Positions 46,101 through 55,470 of a DNA stretch of 64,000 bases are shown one piece after another. Position numbers and translations under genes: made by a program. The stretch spans positions 29,207-93,206 of the forward strand of contig JAJTFC010000045.1 in assembly GCA_021298315.1 (NCBI GenBank). Direction: 5' to 3'. Position 1 is the stretch's first letter; each line of letters starts with the position of its first letter. Source of the DNA: Planctomycetaceae bacterium (GTDB lineage: Bacteria > Planctomycetota > Planctomycetia > Pirellulales > Pirellulaceae). A model generated the notes under the pieces. The model saw only the letters and a list, made by a program, of their open reading frames with translations, did no database searches and was not told the origin of the DNA.

Positions 46101-47501
46101 ATGAGCAAGTCGAAGATAGCCGTTGTAGAGACCGAATCTGAGAAGTTTCCTTACGTGTATCGCTTTCCGTTGAAGTTCGGGGGGCGGGTGGTCAAGGACG
46201 TGACGGTGTTCCGAGTTTTGGTGACACTCGAAGACCAATCGAGCAAAAAGACAGCTCATGGGATTGGCGAGATGACCATGGGGACGGCTTGGGCATGGCC
46301 GACGACCGCCCTAACGCCTGAGATGGCCCTGCGCACCATCGTCGTACTTGCCGAGCGAATTGCTGCTGCCGCAAAGGATCTCGAGCCGGATCAGCATCCC
46401 TTGCACTTGGCCAGTCAGATCAAGCCGATTGCAAAGAAGCTTGCTGAGGAATTGGCCACGTCGATGAAGTTGACCGAACCGATCCCGGATCTTGCGATTG
46501 CTCTTGCCGTTTCTCCTTTGGATATCGCTTTGCATGATGCCTATGGCCGATTGCACCAGAAGAACACTTTCGATTGCTTTACCCACGAGCATGTTGGAAC
46601 AGATCTTTCGCACTGGCTTGGGGAGGAGTTTGTCGGCAAAGATTTTTCGGAGATCGTTGCACCCCAGACATCACCAACGCTGTTTTTGTATCACTTGGTC
46701 GGTTCACTCGATCCGCTGAGCAAGGACGATTTGAGCCGCAAGATCGGTGACGGTTTGCCTGAGACGCTCGAAGAGTGGATCCGAACGCAGCAGCTATCGC
46801 ATTTGAAGATTAAGCTCACGGGCAAAGAGCTCGATGCGGACGTGGGTCGGGTGATCGAGATCGAGCGGATTGCTTCAAGAGCTTTTCCGACCAAGCAGTT
46901 TTCGTACAGTTTGGATTTCAATGAGGCTTGTGAGAACGAAGACTACGTGATCGATTTCTTGGAGCGGCTAGAGCGGCTCAATCGAGAAGCGGTTCCCAAG
47001 ATCCATTACATCGAGCAGCCGATGGAGCGGGATTTGCGTGTGCGCAAGGAGGTGACGATGCACCGGGTCAGTCGGCTCAAGCCTGTGGTGATCGACGAGT
47101 CTTTGACGGATCTTGAGATGCTACGGTTTGCCAAGCAGCAGGGTTACTCGGGGATAGCGGTAAAGGCTTGCAAGGGTGTGAGCGATTCGATTTTATTGAG
47201 TGCAGCGGCCAAGCAATGGGGGATGAAGATTTACGTCCAGGATTTAACCTGTGTCGGTGGATCGTTTATGGCCTCCGCATCGTTGGCATCAAGGATCCTT
47301 GGGGTAACGGCAGTCGAGGGCAATGGCAGACAGTATTGTCCGGCGGGGAACAAGGATTGGGAGTCCTTGTATCGACCGATGTTTAAGATCCTCGGTGGCG
47401 TAGTTCCGACCGAACTGCTCAATGGGATCGGGATGGGGTTTGCTTGGCCTCGCAACATCGTCAGCAAAAAATACGCAGATTTATCCAACCCACCTAAATA
47501 A
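46101..47501 (+). CDS. Enolase-superfamily (mandelate racemase/muconate lactonising enzyme-like) protein
   Basis: The 466-residue protein starts at ATG 46101; four further in-frame codons upstream lack a good start. C-terminal barrel residues of the superfamily are in order: LKIKLTGK (catalytic KxK, about 238-245), SLDFNEA and YIEQPM (metal Asp and Glu), VIDESLTD (metal Asp/Glu) and GIAVKACKG (second catalytic Lys). The N-terminal capping domain (residues 1-130) contains GIGEMTMGTAWAWP. The chemistry would be proton abstraction alpha to a carboxylate; the substrate is unknown and the sequence differs from well-known subgroups. No metabolic neighbours help. Confidence 0.8.
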   Translation: MSKSKIAVVETESEKFPYVYRFPLKFGGRVVKDVTVFRVLVTLEDQSSKKTAHGIGEMTMGTAWAWPTTALTPEMALRTIVVLAERIAAAAKDLEPDQHPLHLASQIKPIAKKLAEELATSMKLTEPIPDLAIALAVSPLDIALHDAYGRLHQKNTFDCFTHEHVGTDLSHWLGEEFVGKDFSEIVAPQTSPTLFLYHLVGSLDPLSKDDLSRKIGDGLPETLEEWIRTQQLSHLKIKLTGKELDADVGRVIEIERIASRAFPTKQFSYSLDFNEACENEDYVIDFLERLERLNREAVPKIHYIEQPMERDLRVRKEVTMHRVSRLKPVVIDESLTDLEMLRFAKQQGYSGIAVKACKGVSDSILLSAAAKQWGMKIYVQDLTCVGGSFMASASLASRILGVTAVEGNGRQYCPAGNKDWESLYRPMFKILGGVVPTELLNGIGMGFAWPRNIVSKKYADLSNPPK

Positions 47502-47518
47502 TCAATGGGTACCGTCTT

Positions 47519-47558
47519 CGTGCTCAGTGAAACGGTGCTCGTGCTCGTGCTCGAAAGA
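47519..47558. repeat. CGTGCTCAGTGAAACGG intergenic repeat, copy 2
   Basis: CGTGCTCAGTGAAACGGTGC followed by three TGCTC-type units and GAAAGAGG matches 17571-17603 in the same orientation, with one extra GTGCTC unit. It lies about 90 bp before the helicase start. Confidence 0.75.
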
Positions 47559-47648
47559 GGCTTCGCTCAGCCGAATATGCTCTTGACCACCAACTCGTTT
47601 TGATGCAACTGCGCAATTCATTGAATTGAAATAAGCTACAATCGGTGG

Positions 47649-50600
47649 ATGCCGTCGGAGCTACTTCAGAATTCAAAGGGTGCCCAAGATCAAGTGGAAC
47701 CGGGTTTATACGAACACCTTCTGACCAAGGCGATCGAAGCGAAGATCGCTCAATTGGGTGATCCAAGACTAGCTACTCTCTTGCCGGTGGATGCAGAAGA
47801 GTCGCATGCTATCCTGGCTCAATACCTGGAAAGACTTATCGCTTCAAGCTTGGCCCTTCATCGAGGAGCCGATGCGGCCGATAAGCAGCGTCAGCTTGTC
47901 GAAAGAATTATCGCCACACTAAGTGAGGACCTGATCGATCAGGAGTCGCAGGAATACACGATTGCAACGCCGCTCCGTCGATTGCTTGCCATTCATCGAA
48001 GTGTAAAAAATCTGCCGGTTGATCGCCCTGACAGCCCACTGTCACGCTCGAGCCTCTTCACAGGAACGCGACTCGATGCGAGCCTTGGTAGTCAATTCCG
48101 TAAAGAGATCGCATCATGCGATCGAGTCGACATCCTTTGCTCGTTCATTAAATGGAGTGGATTGCGAGTGTTGCTAGACAACTTTCGCGAACTAGCCGAA
48201 CGATCCAATAGCGATGGACCTGCAATCCGTGTCATCACCACAAGCTACATGGGTGCAACAGACCCCAAAGCCATCGAATTGTTCAGCAAACTGCCCAAAA
48301 CAGAAATCCGTGTAAGCTACGACACGAAACGTACAAGGCTCCATGCGAAGGCTTATCTTTTCCACCGGGAGACCGGATTCAGCAGCGCCTATATCGGATC
48401 AGCAAACCTTTCAAACGCGGCCTTGTCGGAAGGACTCGAGTGGACAACCAAGATCAGCCAATACGAATTGCCTTATCTTTGGAATAAAGTGACTGGAACG
48501 TTTGAAACTTATTGGCAGGATGATGAGTTTCAACCCTATGACGAGCGAGGGGTTACAAGATTACGCGATGCAATTCAACGGGAACGGCAAGCTCCGGCGA
48601 ACTCTCTTGCACCGATCAACTTCGACCTGCGTCCGTTTCCGTTCCAAGAAGAAATTCTCGACATCATCGCTGCCGAGCGGCAGATCCAAAACAAGTATCG
48701 TCATCTAGTAGTCGCAGCAACGGGCACAGGAAAAACCATGATCGCTGCGTTCGACTACGCTCGCGTTGCAAAACAGCTTGGACGAAAACCAAGTTTGCTT
48801 TTCATTGCGCACCGCAAGGAAATACTTAACCAAGCCTTGGCAACATTCCGATGCGTCGCGAGGGATCAAAATTTTGGAGATCTACTTGTCGATGGTCATG
48901 AACCAGCACAGCAGGAACATTTGTTCTGTTCGATCCAAAGCTACAACGCCAAGAATCTCATCAACGAAGCACCGGATCGCTACGAATACATCGTCATCGA
49001 TGAATTCCATCACGCCGCTGCACCGAGCTATCAAGCCTTGCTGGATCGCGTTAGGCCAACGATTCTCCTGGGGCTAACTGCAACTCCAGAGCGTTCAGAT
49101 CAGCTTGACATACTAAGCTGGTTTGATGGAAAGGCCAGTGCGGAGATTAGGCTCCCGGATGCGATCAACCGCCGCCTGCTTTGCCCTTTCCAATACTTTG
49201 GCGTCGCCGATACGGTCGACCTTGATAGTCTCAACTGGCAACGAGGTGGTTATCGAATTGATGATCTGGATCGACTTTATACCGGCAACGACATTCGCGC
49301 AAAACTAATCTTGGAAAAGCTTTGCGAAACTGTCTTAAACATTTCAGAAGTCCGGGGACTGGCATTTTGTGTCAGCGTGGCACACGCCGAATTCATGGCG
49401 AGATTCTTTAACGAGAATGGTTTGCCCTCGATAGCTCTGTCGGCTCAGTCAACGGACCAACAGCGGAATACGGCTCAACAGAAACTTCGAGACCGATCCG
49501 TTAACTTCATCTTCGTCGTGGATCTCTACAACGAAGGTGTAGACATCCCGGAAGTGGACACCGTTCTTTTTTTGCGTCCAACGGAAAGTCTTACAGTATT
49601 CCTTCAACAACTCGGTCGCGGTCTGCGCCTGCATCCAGACAAAGAGTGCCTTACCGTCTTAGATTTCATCGGTGCGCAGCGAAAGGAATTCCGGTTTGCC
49701 AGTAGATTTCGGGCCTTGAGTGGAAAACCGATGGCCAAGATCGATGATGAGATCGAAGCGTCGTTTCCACATCTTCCAAGTGGCTGTGTGATCAAGCTTG
49801 AAAGAGTGGCCCAGCAAAGGGTACTTGAAAATGTTCGCGAATCGATCCGCTTAGTCCGCCCCCGAATGCTCCCTGCTTTGCGCGATCTGAAACAGTATTT
49901 AGGCAGAACGCCAGGTATCCAAGACGCTATCGAATATTTTGACACAACTCTCGATGAACTGCTCAAGCGAGGGCTTTGGTCTCGGCTGTTAGCCGATGCA
50001 GGTCTAGAAGAAAGCGTTGAAGCCCCCGATGAACTGCAACTGGCCAAGGGGCTCTGCCGACTAAGCCACATCAACTGCCCTGAGCAAATCAGAGCATTGC
50101 TCGACTATATAGCTTCTTCTGAGTCTCAGGCGGAAAGCGAACACGACACCTGGATAGAAATGCTCCATACGACACTCTGGGGAACGCAGTTCTCGAACAT
50201 GAACCTTCCAGAGGCTAAGCAACGTTTGAGATCAAATCTATCCGTATTGAAGGATCTTCAATCGATCTTGGAATACCGCTTGAGGCATTCGCCTTCGATC
50301 ACATCTACTGTGAAGTCCACATACGATCCTTTGGCAATCCATGCGGCTTATACACGCGATGAGATACTTATCGCCCTTGGGCACTGGAGCTTTAGCCATC
50401 GTCCGAGCCAGCGAGAAGGTGTTTTGCAATTGAAGCATCGTAAATTCGACCTATTCTTCGTGACGTTGCAAAAGTCTGAGGATGAGTACTCGCCAACGAC
50501 GATGTATGAGGATTACCTGATTTCGCATGAATTGTTTCATTGGCAATCGCAAAGCAACACCTCTGAGCAATCACCGACAGGACAACGATACATAAACCAT

Positions 50601-50801
50601 CAAGAGCTTGGATACTCACCCTTGCTGTTTGTGCGAGAGACAAAGAACTTGCCTTCCGGACTATCGGCACCTTACTACTTCCTAGGCCCATGCAGATATG
50701 TTCGCCACACGGGAAGTAGGCCGATGAGTATCACTTGGCGGCTCGAATATCCCGTTCCGACAAGACTATTTCGGTCGATGGCACGGCAGATTGCCGTGTA
50801 G
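47649..50801 (+). CDS. PLD-nuclease-like / SF2 helicase / DUF3427 protein
   Basis: The 1050-residue protein has, in order, an N-terminal helical region, a phospholipase-D-type domain with HAKAYLFHRETGFSS then GSANLS (HxK motif near 232), an SF2 helicase core with Walker A AATGTGKT (about 357), IDEFHH (about 449), GLTATPERSD (about 474) and QLGRGLRLHP (about 653), and a C-terminal DUF3427 region containing ISHELFHWQSQSNTS (about 957) and TGQRYINH. This architecture is a known standalone family in bacteria, usually about 1030 residues; a nucleic-acid restriction or repair role is suspected but not shown. It has no operon partner and ends 30 bp from convergent ftsK. Confidence 0.9.
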   Translation: MPSELLQNSKGAQDQVEPGLYEHLLTKAIEAKIAQLGDPRLATLLPVDAEESHAILAQYLERLIASSLALHRGADAADKQRQLVERIIATLSEDLIDQESQEYTIATPLRRLLAIHRSVKNLPVDRPDSPLSRSSLFTGTRLDASLGSQFRKEIASCDRVDILCSFIKWSGLRVLLDNFRELAERSNSDGPAIRVITTSYMGATDPKAIELFSKLPKTEIRVSYDTKRTRLHAKAYLFHRETGFSSAYIGSANLSNAALSEGLEWTTKISQYELPYLWNKVTGTFETYWQDDEFQPYDERGVTRLRDAIQRERQAPANSLAPINFDLRPFPFQEEILDIIAAERQIQNKYRHLVVAATGTGKTMIAAFDYARVAKQLGRKPSLLFIAHRKEILNQALATFRCVARDQNFGDLLVDGHEPAQQEHLFCSIQSYNAKNLINEAPDRYEYIVIDEFHHAAAPSYQALLDRVRPTILLGLTATPERSDQLDILSWFDGKASAEIRLPDAINRRLLCPFQYFGVADTVDLDSLNWQRGGYRIDDLDRLYTGNDIRAKLILEKLCETVLNISEVRGLAFCVSVAHAEFMARFFNENGLPSIALSAQSTDQQRNTAQQKLRDRSVNFIFVVDLYNEGVDIPEVDTVLFLRPTESLTVFLQQLGRGLRLHPDKECLTVLDFIGAQRKEFRFASRFRALSGKPMAKIDDEIEASFPHLPSGCVIKLERVAQQRVLENVRESIRLVRPRMLPALRDLKQYLGRTPGIQDAIEYFDTTLDELLKRGLWSRLLADAGLEESVEAPDELQLAKGLCRLSHINCPEQIRALLDYIASSESQAESEHDTWIEMLHTTLWGTQFSNMNLPEAKQRLRSNLSVLKDLQSILEYRLRHSPSITSTVKSTYDPLAIHAAYTRDEILIALGHWSFSHRPSQREGVLQLKHRKFDLFFVTLQKSEDEYSPTTMYEDYLISHELFHWQSQSNTSEQSPTGQRYINHQELGYSPLLFVRETKNLPSGLSAPYYFLGPCRYVRHTGSRPMSITWRLEYPVPTRLFRSMARQIAV

Positions 50802-50831
50802 ATAAGCGCAGAACCAAGAACAAAGCACAGG

Positions 50832-53800
50832 CTACTCTTCGGTCTCCTCCTCTTCGTAGTCCTCTTGCTCTTGTTCTTCGATGTACTCTTCGTATTCGTC
50901 CTCGGCTTGATCCTCAGACTCGTCTTCCTCGACGGCAATCACCGGCTGGCTCTTGCGTGTCGCTTTGGTCTTGGGAACCACCGGAGTATCGTCCCAGTTG
51001 TTCTCCCGACGGATCTTGTTGGTTCGCTTGTTTCCACCTCCCCCTGTCGATTCCTCAGGCTGCGAGCGCATGCGTTCCCACTGATCGACCGTGATGACAA
51101 CCTCGCGAGCCTGCGAGCCTGCATACTCGCCTACAATCCCGTCCTCGGCCATAAAGTCGATGAGCCTTGCTGCTCGCCCGTACCCGATGCCCAAAGCGCG
51201 TTGCAACAGTGAGCAGCTACCCCGACCCTCACGCACCACAATGTCGACTGCCGCCTCGTACAAATCGTCTCGCTTCCTAAATCCTCCCGTGGCTCCCTCT
51301 TCCTCCTCCTTGTCATCCTTGACCTTCAACTGCACAAGCTCCTGGACAAAGTTCTGCTCGCCGGTACTGCAGTGATCCACTACTGCATTGATCTCATCGT
51401 CGCTCAAATAAGTCCCTTGGCCTCGGAGCAGTGTACTCGTGCCTGGCCACAAAAAGAGCATATCACCGTTACCAAGCAACTTGTCGGCACCGTTCTCATC
51501 AAGAACCACTCGGCTGTCGGTCCGGCTGGCCACTTGGAAACTGATACGAGCAGGCAAGTTGCTCTTGATCAGACCCGTGATAACATCCACAGTGGGTTTC
51601 TGAGTCGCTAGGATCAAATGGATTCCAACGGCCCGGCTCTTTTGCGCCAATCGAATAATGTGCGCTTCGACCTCCTTGCCGGCCGTCATCATCAAGTCGG
51701 CCATCTCATCGGCCACGATGACGATGAAGGGCAAATGATCGGGGATCATTTCTGCCTCTTCCTCGGTTTCAGGTCTGAGCCTCTCTCGGAGCTCGTCTCG
51801 CCCGAGTTGATTGTAACTGGTGATGTGCCGCACTCCGGCCCTGGCCAGAAGCGCATAACGATCCTCCATCTTGTCGACGGCCCAAGCCAAGATCGCTTCG
51901 GCCTTCTTCATGTCGGTGACCACCGGGTGCATCAAATGGGGCAGACGTCCATATCCACTTAACTCGACCATCTTAGGGTCGATCATCAGCATGCGGACTT
52001 CGTCGGGCCGCCGGGCCATGAGTATCGAGCAAATAATCGAGTTCAAACAAACGCTCTTACCCGTACCGGTACGACCCGCGATCAGCAGGTGGGGTAGGCC
52101 AGCTAAGTCGACGGCAAGCGGCTTGCCCGAGACGTCCTTACCCAGGAACAAAGGGATCTTCATCTTTCGCACCTGCGCTGCACCTTCCTCGATCACTTCG
52201 CGCATCCGGACGACTTGCCGTTTCTCGTTAGGAACCTCGATCCCAACGGTGTTCTTACCCGGAATCGGAGCGACGATACGAACGCTCGGCACTCGCAAGG
52301 CGATGGCTAGATCGTCGGCAAGTCCAGTGATCTTCGAGAGTCGCAGGCCAGCTTCCATCTCGATCTCATACTGCGCGATCACTGGTCCGGTTTCGATTTC
52401 AACGACTCGGATATTGAATCCAAAATTCAGGAACGTCTGCTCGAGCACCCTGGCTTTGCGCTTGACCTCCTCGGTTTGTTCGTCGTACGAGAAATCGTCT
52501 CCTTCGGCCAATAGCTCAACGCTCGGCAGGACGTATTCCTCACTACCAGCGGGGAGTTTTGTGTCGTTCAAAGAGTTGTAGAGCGAATTGCGTTCCTCTT
52601 CTTCCTCCTCTTTTTTTCGGTTCTTCGAGTTTCGAATCCGGGGAGCCGAGCTGCTCAGGCCATGGGATTGATCGGCCCTAAGCTTCCCTTGCGAGGCTTC
52701 TCCAATTTCGCCGGCCTCCTGACCCTCGATCTCACCCTCTGGCTCTTGATCGTTTTCTTCTTCGAGGTATTCGTCTCCATCAGATATTTCTGATTCAGCG
52801 AACTCACCTTTGCTTTCTACCTCCTCGTATCCGTCCTCTTCAACCTCTTGATCGTCAAGCCCATCGCCATCGTTGGCATTCGGTTGAATCGTACCTGACG
52901 ACTTGGACTTGGATACCGATAGATCGGTGCGACCGATCGGCTTGCTACCCCCTACAAGGTCTTGGCTACTAAACGAGGTCGTCGCGCGACGACCGATTCG
53001 AATTGCGGGCCCGTCGGTATCTTCGGCGGATCCTGAGTCATCCGGTCGATTCCCCTCGGGTACCCCAAAGGGGCGTTTGGCAAGATCGCTGAAGGAGGGA
53101 ACTGGGCCACCGTCGAGCGATACGATCGGCTCGCCATCGCGAAGGGTCACTGAGGCGGGTAAGTCGGTTCGGCGTCCGCTGAAAATACCTGTCCCGTTGG
53201 CCGTCCGAGACCAACCCTGGGCAGCACGCAATTGAAATGCCTTAAGCAAACTCATGCCGCCGGTGGTAGCGAAACCCAAGTAGCGGATCAAGGCGTATTC
53301 GGTGCTAAGGAGCATACCGATAGCCAGAGTGGCTAGCAGGAATATCAATCCACCAGTGAAAGCCAGGTGTTCATTGAGCCACGTGTTGATCAGAGCACCA
53401 AGGTACCCCCCTCGGCCAATCGGGACGCTCACTGGAATCGGCAGGCCGATTCGATCTGGAAGTGCGCACAGGGAGGCAAGTAACAAACTCCAACCGATAC
53501 TGCGTCCAAGGGGACTGGCCCATGGTGTTTTTCGGAAGCAAACAACGCCTGCGATGGGAAGTAGCAAGGCGATCAGATAGGCACCAATGCCAGTCGATTG
53601 AAAAAGAATCTGGCTAACTAACGCTCCGATAAATCCGGCTTCGTTCTGAATCTTCTCATTCGCAGGGTAGATCGATGGTGCTAGCCATCCAGGTGCAATC
53701 GAAGGGTTGACGTCGGTCGCCGGGGCGTATCCGAGCGAGGGGCGCAGATCGTCAGCCGGATTGTGCGAAAACAGCGCGACCCACACCAGCGCGGTGGCAG

Positions 53801-53873
53801 CAAAAAACGCCACGCCCAGCATGTCCCACCGCACCGATCGATTCAATTTCTTTGGGGACTTGTCGTCAATCAT
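50832..53873 (-). CDS. ftsK: DNA translocase FtsK
   Basis: FtsK pumps chromosomal DNA at the septum. The 1013-residue product starts at ATG 53873 (MIDDKSPKKLNRSVRWDML); an earlier in-frame start adds 25 hydrophilic residues. Four or so membrane spans lie in residues 18-215, then an unusually acidic linker of about 200 residues (GYEEVESKGEFAES, EEENDQEPEGEIEGQ). The motor has Walker A AGRTGTGKS (about 595-603), MLMIDPKMVELSGYG and FIVIVADEMADLM, and ATQKPTVDVITGLIKSN. A gamma winged-helix (DLYEAAVDIVVREGRGSCSLLQR) is followed by a Lys-rich then Glu-rich tail. It ends 30 bp from the helicase. Confidence 0.97.
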   Translation of the reverse strand: MIDDKSPKKLNRSVRWDMLGVAFFAATALVWVALFSHNPADDLRPSLGYAPATDVNPSIAPGWLAPSIYPANEKIQNEAGFIGALVSQILFQSTGIGAYLIALLLPIAGVVCFRKTPWASPLGRSIGWSLLLASLCALPDRIGLPIPVSVPIGRGGYLGALINTWLNEHLAFTGGLIFLLATLAIGMLLSTEYALIRYLGFATTGGMSLLKAFQLRAAQGWSRTANGTGIFSGRRTDLPASVTLRDGEPIVSLDGGPVPSFSDLAKRPFGVPEGNRPDDSGSAEDTDGPAIRIGRRATTSFSSQDLVGGSKPIGRTDLSVSKSKSSGTIQPNANDGDGLDDQEVEEDGYEEVESKGEFAESEISDGDEYLEEENDQEPEGEIEGQEAGEIGEASQGKLRADQSHGLSSSAPRIRNSKNRKKEEEEEERNSLYNSLNDTKLPAGSEEYVLPSVELLAEGDDFSYDEQTEEVKRKARVLEQTFLNFGFNIRVVEIETGPVIAQYEIEMEAGLRLSKITGLADDLAIALRVPSVRIVAPIPGKNTVGIEVPNEKRQVVRMREVIEEGAAQVRKMKIPLFLGKDVSGKPLAVDLAGLPHLLIAGRTGTGKSVCLNSIICSILMARRPDEVRMLMIDPKMVELSGYGRLPHLMHPVVTDMKKAEAILAWAVDKMEDRYALLARAGVRHITSYNQLGRDELRERLRPETEEEAEMIPDHLPFIVIVADEMADLMMTAGKEVEAHIIRLAQKSRAVGIHLILATQKPTVDVITGLIKSNLPARISFQVASRTDSRVVLDENGADKLLGNGDMLFLWPGTSTLLRGQGTYLSDDEINAVVDHCSTGEQNFVQELVQLKVKDDKEEEEGATGGFRKRDDLYEAAVDIVVREGRGSCSLLQRALGIGYGRAARLIDFMAEDGIVGEYAGSQAREVVITVDQWERMRSQPEESTGGGGNKRTNKIRRENNWDDTPVVPKTKATRKSQPVIAVEEDESEDQAEDEYEEYIEEQEQEDYEEEETEE

Positions 53874-54099
53874 AACCGTGTTGTCTCTAAAGCTAGGGCA
53901 TTGCCGATGGATCGAACTCCACCGACTGTTCAATTTTTCCCCATACATAGGGATCCTTCCTGTGGAACCTTGGAAAATCGGTACCCGGTTCTACAAGCAG
54001 ACTCGTTAAAATCAGTACAATCCAACCAAAGCACCATTGCTTGCTCTCTATAGGGAGCAACTACGGTGTGGGTACGTGTCTGAAAAGCTGGTTTCTTGG

Positions 54100-54135
54100 A
54101 TTCAACGATTGATTCAACGATTGACTCAATGAATA
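54100..54135. repeat. 12-bp tandem repeat before the carbonic anhydrase gene
   Basis: Two identical GATTCAACGATT units and a third diverged one (GACTCAATGAAT) lie just before the Shine-Dalgarno-like AGGGAA and the ATG at 54146. They may be part of the 5' leader. The rest of 53874-54145, divergent between ftsK and this gene, shows nothing else. Confidence 0.7.
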
Positions 54136-54145
54136 GGGAACAGAA

Positions 54146-54670
54146 ATGAAAGAATCGCTCGATCTGTCGTTCCGTCGGGATTTGGTGGGTGCCGATTGCT
54201 ACATCGCCCCGAATGCAACAGTCCGCGGTGATGTGACCATAGGACGATCCTGCACGATCCTCTTTGGTGCGGTGATGCGAGGGGATGCCGATACGATTTC
54301 GATCGGGGAATGTACCAACATCCAAGATCTCGTCTGTTTGCACGCAGACCCAGATTATCCGCTAGTCATCGGTGACCGAGTCACAGTAGGGCACGGAGCG
54401 ATTGTGCATGGAGCGACGGTCGAATCCGATTGTTTGATAGGGATGCGAGCAACGATTCTCAATGGTGCAGTCATCGGCAGTGGTTCGATTGTGGCCGCAG
54501 GTGCACTGGTCCGAGAGGGACAAATCATTCCTCCTCGCTCGCTTGTTATGGGACTTCCTGCTAAGATCGTACGCGAGTGCGGTGAAAACGAGCTTGCGAT
54601 GATCGATCGAGGTTGGCGTCATTACGTCGAGATCGGTCAGCGTTACCTTCAATGCGATCGAGAAAAATGA
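54146..54670 (+). CDS. Gamma carbonic anhydrase family protein
   Basis: The 174-residue protein is a left-handed beta-helix of hexapeptide repeats (CYIAPNATVRGDVTIGRSCTI, LFGAVMRGD). The three zinc histidines are in LHADPDY, TVGHGAIVHGATV (two). It ends in a helix. Some members hydrate CO2 and others act only in protein complexes; the activity here is unproven. AGGGAA precedes the ATG by about 9 bp. Its stop overlaps the next start as ATGA, so it is translationally coupled to the methyltransferase. Confidence 0.9.
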   Translation: MKESLDLSFRRDLVGADCYIAPNATVRGDVTIGRSCTILFGAVMRGDADTISIGECTNIQDLVCLHADPDYPLVIGDRVTVGHGAIVHGATVESDCLIGMRATILNGAVIGSGSIVAAGALVREGQIIPPRSLVMGLPAKIVRECGENELAMIDRGWRHYVEIGQRYLQCDREK

Positions 54671-55470
54671 AGTCCAGACGTCCAAGCAGATACCATCGCC
54701 GACCACGCCCCAAAGCTCCTCCGGCACCAGTGCTCGAGCCGGGACAAACAGAATTCGAGTTTGGAATTCCAATCGCAGGGATCATTGTCTCAAAAGAGCA
54801 TTGGACACAGTGTGCTCTGAAGCAGATCCCTGAACCCAAACCGGTCGATTGGACGGGGGTCTTTGGACGCCAAGCACCCCTTGTGGTCGATATCGGTTGT
54901 GGCAACGGACGCTTTACGCTGGCAAGTGCCGTTGCAAGGCCGGAGCTTAATCATCTAGCGATCGACTCGCTTCCAGCCGTGATTCGCTACGGAACTCGCA
55001 GGGCTAACCAACGCGGATTAAACCACGTGAAATTTGCCGTCGTCGATGGTTGGCGATTCCTAACGGAATTATGCTCCGAGGAATCTATTGCAGAGATACA
55101 TATCTACCATCCACAACCCTATGCAGATCCAGTGGCGAGCTCGCGTCGGATGCTTACCCCTGAGTTTATCGGCTGGATGCATCGAAGCCTCATACCGCAG
55201 GGCAAGATCTATTTGCAGACAGATCGCAAAGCGTACTGGGATTACCTTTGTGGCAACCTTCCAAAACTCTTCGACTGGAACGAACTCGAAGGAGATTGGC
55301 CTCAGGGTCCCGAGTTTCGCTCAAGGCGAGAAATTTTGTCGAGAAAACAGGGGCTTGTAATCCACCGAGGTTATGGGATCCGTCGCGAAGGGATCTCCGC
55401 AGAAGAATTCCAGCAAAACATACAAGCCATGGAGCAGCCGACTTTTGCGATCGAACCTGACGAGTCTTAA
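54667..55470 (+). CDS. trmB: tRNA (guanine-N7-)-methyltransferase-like protein
   Basis: The 267-residue product is a class I SAM methyltransferase of the TrmB family, which methylates G46 of tRNA. The SAM loop is VVDIGCGNGRFTLAS (about 74-88) and the acidic end of the second strand is HLAIDSLPAV. The family's DPWPKxRHxKRR block is altered to YHPQPYADPVASSRRML, keeping the final basic residues. The C-terminal YLQTDRKAYWD and PEFRSRREI are as expected. A basic, Pro-rich N-terminus of about 45 residues precedes the domain. The ATG overlaps the previous stop. A related but different tRNA or rRNA substrate is possible. Confidence 0.82.
   Translation: MKSRRPSRYHRRPRPKAPPAPVLEPGQTEFEFGIPIAGIIVSKEHWTQCALKQIPEPKPVDWTGVFGRQAPLVVDIGCGNGRFTLASAVARPELNHLAIDSLPAVIRYGTRRANQRGLNHVKFAVVDGWRFLTELCSEESIAEIHIYHPQPYADPVASSRRMLTPEFIGWMHRSLIPQGKIYLQTDRKAYWDYLCGNLPKLFDWNELEGDWPQGPEFRSRREILSRKQGLVIHRGYGIRREGISAEEFQQNIQAMEQPTFAIEPDES

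Noticed and set aside
50801..50832. Intrinsic terminator between the convergent helicase and ftsK genes
   Set aside because: The 30-bp gap has no convincing stem or T-run.
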